From Chryseobacterium cucumeris (lineage in GTDB: Bacteria; Bacteroidota; Bacteroidia; Flavobacteriales; Weeksellaceae), in contig NZ_CP068760.1 in NCBI RefSeq assembly GCF_016775705.1, positions 3,286,001-3,350,000 of the forward strand: 64,000 nt of DNA, in the 5' to 3' direction. The position numbers were made by a program, and so were the translations under genes. The notes beneath the pieces were generated by a model. It was not told the DNA's origin and searched no databases. It worked only from the letters and a program-made list of their open reading frames with translations. The stretch's first letter is position 1; every line of letters begins with the position of its first letter. Shown one piece after another: positions 44,167 through 50,776 of this stretch.

Positions 44167-44188
44167 CATTTATTAAACTAGTTAAATG
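44167..44188. promoter_or_regulatory. Shared palindromic operator, detox operon 2
   Basis: Identical over 22 bases to 37461-37482 (core TTTATTAAACTAGTTAAA). It starts 42 bases before the -7 box, covering the -33 region, where a repressor would block polymerase. Confidence 0.75.
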
Positions 44189-44208
44189 TGCAGGGTTTCC
44201 GGTCTCTC

Positions 44209-44216
44209 TAAATTTG
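44209..44216 (+). promoter_or_regulatory. -7 box of detox operon 2
   Basis: TAAATTTG, a full match to TAnnTTTG, 33 bases before the ATG at 44249. Confidence 0.6.
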
Positions 44217-44248
44217 TCCTATCAAACAAGAACAAATAACAATCTGAT

Positions 44249-45124
44249 ATGGACAGAAAAGATTTTTTAAAGAAAGGATTATTGGGAACAGGAATGTTTG
44301 TAGCATCAGCTTCTTTGGCCAGTGCTATGAAAAATGATATCGATGAGATCGAACCACTAGAACCGATCGGATACAATCATCTTCCCAATACAGAATCAAA
44401 AATAAAAGAAAACTCTGTGATTCACAGAGCTGATACAAGAGGGAAGGCAGATCACGGATGGCTGTTGAGCCAGCACACTTTCAGTTTTGCCAATTATTAT
44501 AATCCTGAAAGAATGCACTTTGGAGTATTGAGAGTCCTGAATGATGATAAAGTGGAAGCAGGAAGAGGTTTCGGAACCCACCCTCACGACAATATGGAAA
44601 TCATCAGTATTCCTTTGGAAGGTGACCTTGAACACAAAGACAGCATGGGAAATACAGCGGTGATCAGAAGCGGAGATATTCAGGTCATGAGTGCAGGAAC
44701 AGGAATTATGCACAGCGAATTCAACAAAAACAGTGATAAACTTGTAAAATTCCTTCAGATCTGGATTTATCCGAAAAAAAGAAATGTGACGCCGAGATAT
44801 GATCAGATTACATTAGATAAAACCAAAGGTCATAATCAATTTCAACAGATTCTTTCCCCCAATGCAGATGACGAAGGTGTATGGATCCATCAGGACGCAT
44901 GGTTTCATCTGGGAACTTTTGAGGAGAATAAAGAAACACAGTATCAAATCAGAAAAAAAGGAAACGGAGTCTATGCTTTTATTTTGAAGGGAAGCGCAGA
45001 AATAGGCGGTGAGATTATAGAAGAACGAGATGGATTCGGAGTCTGGGATATTCAGGAAATTACGATCAAAACCCTTCAGGAAGGTACAGAAATCCTTTTA
45101 ATGGAAGTACCGATGACACTATAA
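44249..45124 (+). CDS. Pirin-family protein with export signal
   Basis: 291 residues. Pirin bicupin: the metal ligands are in H-P-H-D-N-M-E at about 111-117 and G-I-M-H-S-E-F at about 152-158, the His-His-His-Glu set of pirins, some of which are quercetin dioxygenases. Pirins are usually cytoplasmic; here the first 30 residues (D-R-K-D-F-L-K-K-G-L-L-G-T-G-M-F-V-A-S-A-S-L-A-S-A) look like a signal of the Tat kind, with R-K in place of R-R. First gene of the operon running to 50691. Export is an inference from this signal. Confidence 0.88.
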   Translation: MDRKDFLKKGLLGTGMFVASASLASAMKNDIDEIEPLEPIGYNHLPNTESKIKENSVIHRADTRGKADHGWLLSQHTFSFANYYNPERMHFGVLRVLNDDKVEAGRGFGTHPHDNMEIISIPLEGDLEHKDSMGNTAVIRSGDIQVMSAGTGIMHSEFNKNSDKLVKFLQIWIYPKKRNVTPRYDQITLDKTKGHNQFQQILSPNADDEGVWIHQDAWFHLGTFEENKETQYQIRKKGNGVYAFILKGSAEIGGEIIEERDGFGVWDIQEITIKTLQEGTEILLMEVPMTL

Positions 45125-45164
45125 AAATTAAACAAAAATAACAACTCTTAAATTTTAAATTATT

Positions 45165-45854
45165 ATGAAAAAATTAATCCTATCATTTGCAGCTGGTTTA
45201 TTATCATTAACTGCATCAGCTCAAAACCCTGGAAAATCATTATTAAATCCTACCAATCACGCCGTAGTACTCATCGACCACGAAGGTCAAATGGCTTTTG
45301 CAACCAAAAGCATCAGCATGGAAGAGTTAAGAAACAATGTGGCACTGGTTGCAGGTGGATCAAAAATATTCAATGTTCCTACAGTAGTAACAACGGTGGC
45401 AGAAAAGTCATTCAGCGGACCTGTTTTCCCGGAAATTTCAGAAGTATATCCGCAAGCAACCAGTGGATATGTAGACAGAACTACCATGAATACATGGGAA
45501 GACGTTAATGCCCATAAAGCCATTACAGGAAAAAATAAAAAGAAACTGGTTTTCGCAGGATTATGGACAAGTGTATGTATCGTAGGACCTGTATTATCAG
45601 CGATTGACGAAGGTTACGATGTATATGTAGTAACAGATGCTTCTGGGGATATTTCTAAAGAAGCGCACGATCAGTCAATCACCCGTATGGTTCAGGCAGG
45701 AGCACATCCTATCACTTCTGTTCAGTATGTATTGGAACTGCAGAGAGACTGGGCTAGAAAAGAAACATACAAACCGGTTAATGATCTGATGAAAAAACAT
45801 GGTGGAGCTTATGGTATTGGAATTCAGTATGCTCAGGAAATGTTAAAACACTAA
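45165..45854 (+). CDS. YcaC-like isochorismatase-family hydrolase, exported
   Basis: 229 residues with a Sec signal ending T-A-S-A-Q (residue 20). The rest follows the YcaC branch of the cysteine hydrolase/isochorismatase fold: V-V-L-I-D-H-E-G-Q-M with catalytic Asp38, and A-G-L-W-T-S-V-C-I-V-G-P with nucleophile Cys138, then V-V-T-D-A-S-G-D. The basic residue of the triad could not be fixed (Lys81 or Arg105). Family members hydrolyse amides or related bonds. 40 bases after pirin and 58 before the amidohydrolase, so one transcript. Confidence 0.88.
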   Translation: MKKLILSFAAGLLSLTASAQNPGKSLLNPTNHAVVLIDHEGQMAFATKSISMEELRNNVALVAGGSKIFNVPTVVTTVAEKSFSGPVFPEISEVYPQATSGYVDRTTMNTWEDVNAHKAITGKNKKKLVFAGLWTSVCIVGPVLSAIDEGYDVYVVTDASGDISKEAHDQSITRMVQAGAHPITSVQYVLELQRDWARKETYKPVNDLMKKHGGAYGIGIQYAQEMLKH

Positions 45855-45912
45855 TGGGACTGTTTCGGCAGGCTGAAAGCCTGCCGAAACCTTCAAACTT
45901 AAAATTGAAATT

Positions 45913-47685
45913 ATGAAACTACTGAATATATTTACCCTTTCCACAGTTTTGGCAGCAGGAATTCTGAATGCTCAGAAAGCAGACATGATCATTACCAATG
46001 GGAAGATTACCACAATGGATGATAAGAATCCTGAAGTACAGGCTGTGGCCATCAAAGACCATAAAATCTTACAGGTAGGAACCAATGCCCAGATTTTAAA
46101 ATTAAAAAATGGCAATACAAAAGTCATTGATGCTAAAAGAAACAGAGTGATTCCAGGCTTATTTGACAGCCATTTGCATGTAATCAGAGGAGGACGATTT
46201 TACAATACCGAACTTCGTTGGGATGGTGTGAAATCATTAAAAAGAGCATTGGAAATGCTGAAAGAACAGGCTCAGAGAACACCGAAGGGACAATGGGTAA
46301 GAGTCATCGGAGGCTGGAATGAATATCAGTTTGAAGAAAAAAGACTTCCCACACTGGCTGAAATTAATGAAGCTACGGGAAATGTGCCTACTTTCATCAT
46401 GTATCTCTATGGAAAAGCCTGGCTGAACAAAGCCGGATTAAAAGAACTGAATATCAATGGAGATACCCCAAACCCTGCTCAAGGTTTAATTGAAAAAGAC
46501 AATAACGGAGATCCTACAGGATTATTGGTGGCAGAACCGAATGCATTTATTCTTTATTCAACATTAGCGAAACTGCCGGAACTGAAAGAAGAAGAAAAAG
46601 TAAATTCTACCCTTCAATACATGACGGAACTGAACAGATTGGGAGTGACTGCAGTAATGGACGCAGGTGGAGGATTCCAGAATTTTCCGGATGACTACGG
46701 AACAACAGATCAGCTGAACAAACAGGGGAAAATTACCGTTCGACTTCCTTACTATTTATTTGCCCAGAAAAAAGGATCTGAGCTTGCCGATTATACCAAA
46801 TGGATTGGAATGGTAGAAATTGACGACCATGGTCACAATGATTTTAATGAAATCGATTATCATGTCAACGGTGGAGGGGAAAACCTCGTATCAGACGGAG
46901 CCGACTTTGAAAACTTTCTTTTCCCAAGACCCGAACTTCCGGCTACGATGGAAAAAAACATGAAAGACGTAGTAAGTCTTCTGGTAAAAAACAAATGGCC
47001 TTTCAGAATTCATGCAACCTATAATGAAAGTATCACCAGATTTTTAAATGTCATTGAAGAAGTAAACAAAGAAACTCCTTTGAACGGATTAGTATGGTTT
47101 ATCGACCACGCAGAAACCGTTACCGAAGATAATATGAAAAGAATCAAAGCGTTGGGCGGAGGAATTGCAGTACAGCACAGAATGGCGTATCAGGGAGAAA
47201 GTTTCATCCACAGATATGGTAAAAAACCGGCTTTAGCATCTCCTCCAGTGAAAAAAATGCTGGAAATGGGAATTCCTGTAGGATTGGGAACAGACGGAAC
47301 CAGAGTGGCAAGTTATAACCCATGGGTAGCTTTATACTGGATCACCACAGGAAAAACAATAGGAGGAACTCAGGTAATGGGCAAAGAAAATACGCTGGAC
47401 AGAAAAACGGCTTTATCACTTTCTACTTATGGCGGATACGAACTCATCAAAGACTATCAGAAAGGAAAAATACAGAAAGGATACTTTGCAGATCTTACCA
47501 TTCTGGATAAAGATTATTTCACAGTCAATGATGAAGACATCAAAAACATTACCTCAAAACTGACGATCGTAGATGGGAAAGTAGTGTACGGAGATGAAAC
47601 CTACAAAACAGAAGCACCCGCACGACTTCCAGTCATCCCGGACTGGTCACCTGTAAAATATTACGGAGGCTATCAGACAAAATAA
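45913..47685 (+). CDS. YtcJ-like amidohydrolase, exported
   Basis: 590 residues. Signal peptide ends near G-I-L-N-A-Q (about 21). Amidohydrolase-superfamily barrel of the YtcJ/metal-dependent type: F-D-S-H-L-H-V at about 86-92 gives the HxH metal site, R-I-H-A-T-Y-N at about 362, W-F-I-D-H-A-E-T at about 395 and G-L-G-T-D-G-T-R at about 457 carry the later His and Asp ligands. Substrate unknown; hydrolysis of amides or N-formyl groups is usual. Together with the preceding genes it makes a set of periplasmic hydrolases. Confidence 0.9.
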   Translation: MKLLNIFTLSTVLAAGILNAQKADMIITNGKITTMDDKNPEVQAVAIKDHKILQVGTNAQILKLKNGNTKVIDAKRNRVIPGLFDSHLHVIRGGRFYNTELRWDGVKSLKRALEMLKEQAQRTPKGQWVRVIGGWNEYQFEEKRLPTLAEINEATGNVPTFIMYLYGKAWLNKAGLKELNINGDTPNPAQGLIEKDNNGDPTGLLVAEPNAFILYSTLAKLPELKEEEKVNSTLQYMTELNRLGVTAVMDAGGGFQNFPDDYGTTDQLNKQGKITVRLPYYLFAQKKGSELADYTKWIGMVEIDDHGHNDFNEIDYHVNGGGENLVSDGADFENFLFPRPELPATMEKNMKDVVSLLVKNKWPFRIHATYNESITRFLNVIEEVNKETPLNGLVWFIDHAETVTEDNMKRIKALGGGIAVQHRMAYQGESFIHRYGKKPALASPPVKKMLEMGIPVGLGTDGTRVASYNPWVALYWITTGKTIGGTQVMGKENTLDRKTALSLSTYGGYELIKDYQKGKIQKGYFADLTILDKDYFTVNDEDIKNITSKLTIVDGKVVYGDETYKTEAPARLPVIPDWSPVKYYGGYQTK

Positions 47686-47728
47686 TTTTTTAGCCACAAA
47701 AGTTTTTAATTATTCAAGTATCAACCAA

Positions 47729-47812
47729 CGTTCCAACTGAAGGGGTAAAAATCCCTCCCTTGGAGGGTGGCAAAAATTCAAAGAATTATTGACGGGGTGG
47801 TTTTACACTCAA
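47729..47812. repeat. Third dispersed repeat, copy 1
   Basis: Contains TCCAACTGAA, then GGGTGGCAAAAATTCAAAG, then TTGACGGGGTGGTTTTAC. A second copy is at 55977-56053 and the last part recurs at 57850-57873. Confidence 0.6.
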
Positions 47813-47908
47813 AGCTATCAACAGTATTAAATACCCCCAATCATCCGTGTCAATCCGTGTAATCTGCGGTTAAAAAAACAAAAATCATTTTAAAAATTCA
47901 TTCCAATC

Positions 47909-48340
47909 ATGAAAAAGTTAATCCATATCATCACCAATACCAATCCGGGAAGAAAATTAACCGATGCTGCACTTTTAGTCTTCAGAGTTTTCCTTTCCGT
48001 AGAATTAATCGTAGCCCACGGATTAAAAAAAATAGGAGTAGGTGTTTCAGAAGCAGAGCAGGTTCCGAACCCGCTGCACCTTCCGGAAGCATTCAACAGT
48101 CTTTTTGCTGATGCAGCCAATCTGGTATTTCCGGTATTTGTGATCTTTGGTTTTTTCACAAGAATTGCAGTGCTGCCAATTTTAGCGGTGACGCTTACAG
48201 GATACTTTATTCTCCATTGGAATGATGCTTTACTGGTAAAAGACACTCCTTTTATGTACAGCTTGTGTTATCTGTTTTTACTGTTTATGGGAGCTGGAAG
48301 ATATTCTGTGGATCATTATTTAACAAAGAAATCATCATGA
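47909..48340 (+). CDS. DoxX-family membrane protein
   Basis: 143 residues with four hydrophobic helices (residues about 20-38, 70-88, 90-108 and 115-133), the DoxX pattern (F-R-V-F-L-S-V-E-L-I-V-A-H-G-L-K-K-I). DoxX-type MhqP is coded with the dioxygenase MhqO in the quinone regulon of Bacillus, and DoxX relatives in other bacteria take part in redox defence. Here it is the fourth gene of the pirin operon; its stop overlaps the next start (ATGA). Confidence 0.85.
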   Translation: MKKLIHIITNTNPGRKLTDAALLVFRVFLSVELIVAHGLKKIGVGVSEAEQVPNPLHLPEAFNSLFADAANLVFPVFVIFGFFTRIAVLPILAVTLTGYFILHWNDALLVKDTPFMYSLCYLFLLFMGAGRYSVDHYLTKKSS

Positions 48341-49704
48341 AAAAACTGATTGCCATTGTACTGTTGCTGCAGATTTTTATTCCACTTCAAATTTCTGCCC
48401 AGTTCAAGCTGATGAGGTTTGATGAAGATTATGCTTCCTATAAAGACTCTGCAAAAACTTTTTACAACTCCATCAAATACATACCTATTGCAGAAAAAAG
48501 CAACCATTATCTTTCATTGGGGGGAGAAGCAAGACTGGAATTTGTAGATTTTAATAACGAAGATTGGGGAAGAATGGGAATTGGAAGCAATCCTTTTCTG
48601 ATTCAAAGATACAGTGTACATGCAGATCTGCATCTGGGCTCAAGAGTAAGAATTTTCGGACAGGTGAGAAGTGCATGGGAAAATGGAAGAAAGAACGGTC
48701 CGAGACCTATTGACGAAGATCATTTGAATATTCAGAATCTTTTCATTGATGTTGATATTTTGAAAAATGATAAAGAAAAGTTGACCGTACGTGCCGGAAG
48801 ACAGGAACTTGATTATGGAAGCGGAAGACTGATCTCAGTAAGAGAAGGTCCGAATTTAAGACTCTATTTTGATGGATTAAAATTCATGTACAAAAGAGGG
48901 AACTTCAGATCTGATGCCTTTATGATGGCCGCCAGTGAAATCAATCCAGGAGCATTCGATAACAAATCTTCAAAATCAATCAACCTCTGGGGAAGTTACA
49001 ACACATGGATTATTCCCAGAAGCGGAAATCTGGAGCTCTATTATCTCGGGATTCACAGAAAGGATGTACGTTTTGAAGACGGGCTTTCCGATGAGAACAG
49101 ACATACTTTTGGCGGAAGATTCTGGAAATATGGAGGAGGTTTTATTTACAATTTCGAAGCAGCCTACCAGTTTGGTAATTTTAATAAAGGAAATATCAGC
49201 GCATGGACGGCTTCTGCAGACATCGGATATATGTTTGAAAATGTAAAAGGAAAACCGACCATCAACCTTAGAAACGATTATATTTCAGGAGACAGCAATA
49301 AAGGAGATGGAACATTGGGAACATTCAATCCATTGTATCCGAAAGGAGGTTATTTTGGATTTAATCCTCAGATTGGTCCGGTGAATTTAATTGATATCCA
49401 TCCCTATGCAACGATTGATTTAGGTAAAAAAATAACGGTGCAGGCAGACGTAGTTTTCAACTGGAGATATTCTATCCAGGACGGGATTTACAGACCCAGC
49501 GGAACACTAAACCTGGCGTCTTCCAACTCAAAAAAGAGATACATCGGAACCGCATTTTTAGGAAGTTTCAATTATAAGATCAATCCATTTTTAACCTTTA
49601 ATACAGGAATACAGTATTTCAATACCGGAGCTTTCATTAACGATGTAATCGACAACCACAAAGACGGACTCTTCATCAATTCCAGAATTGTATTTAAATT
49701 TTAA
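48337..49704 (+). CDS. Alginate-export-type outer-membrane porin
   Basis: About 455 residues from the ATG at 48337, which starts a good Sec signal (M-K-K-L-I-A-I-V-L-L to I-S-A-Q) and overlaps the DoxX stop. The mature part looks like a single-chain beta-barrel of the alginate_exp type: S-L-G-G-E-A-R-L-E-F, V-R-A-G-R-Q-E-L-D-Y-G-S-G-R-L-I-S-V-R-E-G-P-N-L-R, and a C-terminal strand ending in F-K-F. These barrels pass small organic anions or sugars. In this operon it may let the substrate of the periplasmic hydrolases in. Confidence 0.85.
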   Translation: MKKLIAIVLLLQIFIPLQISAQFKLMRFDEDYASYKDSAKTFYNSIKYIPIAEKSNHYLSLGGEARLEFVDFNNEDWGRMGIGSNPFLIQRYSVHADLHLGSRVRIFGQVRSAWENGRKNGPRPIDEDHLNIQNLFIDVDILKNDKEKLTVRAGRQELDYGSGRLISVREGPNLRLYFDGLKFMYKRGNFRSDAFMMAASEINPGAFDNKSSKSINLWGSYNTWIIPRSGNLELYYLGIHRKDVRFEDGLSDENRHTFGGRFWKYGGGFIYNFEAAYQFGNFNKGNISAWTASADIGYMFENVKGKPTINLRNDYISGDSNKGDGTLGTFNPLYPKGGYFGFNPQIGPVNLIDIHPYATIDLGKKITVQADVVFNWRYSIQDGIYRPSGTLNLASSNSKKRYIGTAFLGSFNYKINPFLTFNTGIQYFNTGAFINDVIDNHKDGLFINSRIVFKF

Positions 49705-49847
49705 AAAAACACAGGGAATTTGAAAATTTGAAAATGAGATAATTTGAAAATAAATTAAACAATTATCCCACATCAATGCACCTTTCCATCACAGAAACTA
49801 CCTTTGAAAAACAAATAAAAATAGCCGGAGCGAAGCGACTCGCGCCT

Positions 49848-49902
49848 TAACAACATAAACCTTAAAAAAACTTTGCGTCCTTGCGTTATTCCAACAAACA
49901 AA
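49848..49902. repeat. Partial copy of the composite element
   Basis: Keeps only the middle block: GCGCCTTAACAAC, CCTTAAAAAAACTTTGCG and TGCGTTATTCCAAC. Neither hairpin nor inverted repeat is present. Confidence 0.5.
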
Positions 49903-49962
49903 AATTAAACCCCGCAACAAAAATAACCCGCACCTCGAAACAAACAACAAAAAATAAATCAC

Positions 49963-50691
49963 ATGAAAAATACATTAAAACACTCACTGATAATTGCAGC
50001 TTTAGCATTATCTACCTTAAACTTTGCACAAACTACAACCACAGCTCCTGCAAAAACAACAGCCATCGGAACTTCCAAAACCTGGGGAACCGTAGACGGA
50101 ATTTCCATGATAGGATTGGTACAGGGCCCATCGTCTGCTGACGCCCAGCTTCAGGTAGCTTGTGTTTTCGAATATACAGAAGGTGATATTTTCAGTCCTC
50201 AGGCATTACCCGCTAAATTGAACGGATTGGTTCACCTGGATGAGGCTTTAAAAGGAGAACTGACCAACCTTAGAAAAACAGGACAGTTTCAGGGACATTC
50301 CTTGGAAACGATTTTAATTACGCCTCCTGCAGGATCGATGTCTGCAAAGAAATTATTGCTGATCGGTTTAGGTGACCGTAATAAATTTACTCCTGATTTA
50401 ATGACTTCCGTAGGCGAAGTGGCAGCCCGTCAAGCTATGAGATTAGGCGTTACCAATTTTGCATTCGCCAGCGATCTGAAAGACGCCGGAATAGATTCTC
50501 CAACTGCTTTGGTAGCGGGAAATGTAGTAAGAGGAATTGTACATGCCAACCGTTCTGAAAATTACCTGAAAGAACACAAATTATCTACCACCAAAAAATT
50601 AGAAAAAGTATATCTTCTGGCTGGTCCTGCCTTCTTTGAAACTGCAGGCGGAGGAATTTCCGATGCTATCTCAGAAGTAAAAAAGAAATAA
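49963..50691 (+). CDS. Exported M17 (leucyl aminopeptidase) N-terminal domain protein without catalytic domain
   Basis: 242 residues with a signal peptide ending N-F-A-Q (about 23). The body (G-Q-F-Q-G-H-S-L-E-T, K-K-L-L-L-I-G-L-G-D-R-N-K-F, A-R-Q-A-M-R-L-G-V) matches the N-terminal macro-like domain of M17 aminopeptidases, which are about 480 residues. The metal-binding catalytic half is absent, and the frame ends cleanly at a stop with a terminator at 50721. So it is not an active M17 peptidase; it may be a binding domain used on its own. Last gene of the second detox operon. Confidence 0.8.
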   Translation: MKNTLKHSLIIAALALSTLNFAQTTTTAPAKTTAIGTSKTWGTVDGISMIGLVQGPSSADAQLQVACVFEYTEGDIFSPQALPAKLNGLVHLDEALKGELTNLRKTGQFQGHSLETILITPPAGSMSAKKLLLIGLGDRNKFTPDLMTSVGEVAARQAMRLGVTNFAFASDLKDAGIDSPTALVAGNVVRGIVHANRSENYLKEHKLSTTKKLEKVYLLAGPAFFETAGGGISDAISEVKKK

Positions 50692-50720
50692 TGAACTAGT
50701 TTCATTACATTGTTGATCCG

Positions 50721-50746
50721 GCCTCCTTTTTATAAGGGGGCTTTTT
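50721..50746 (+). terminator. Intrinsic terminator of detox operon 2
   Basis: Stem GCCTCC / GGGGGC (one wobble), 9-nt loop, five T. Confidence 0.7.
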
Positions 50747-50748
50747 GT

Positions 50749-50756
50749 TAGATTTG
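50749..50756 (+). promoter_or_regulatory. -7 box of the solitary KAP ATPase gene
   Basis: TAGATTTG, matching TAnnTTTG, immediately after the terminator and 20 bases before the ATG at 50777. Confidence 0.55.
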
Positions 50757-50776
50757 TAAAAAGCATAAAACTACTT

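Noticed and set aside
50687-50712. A third copy of the shared operator (ATGAACTAGTTTCAT at the end of the M17-N gene)
   Set aside because: It has CTAG at the centre, but the flanks differ from TTTATTAAACTAGTTAAA, and it overlaps a stop codon rather than a promoter.
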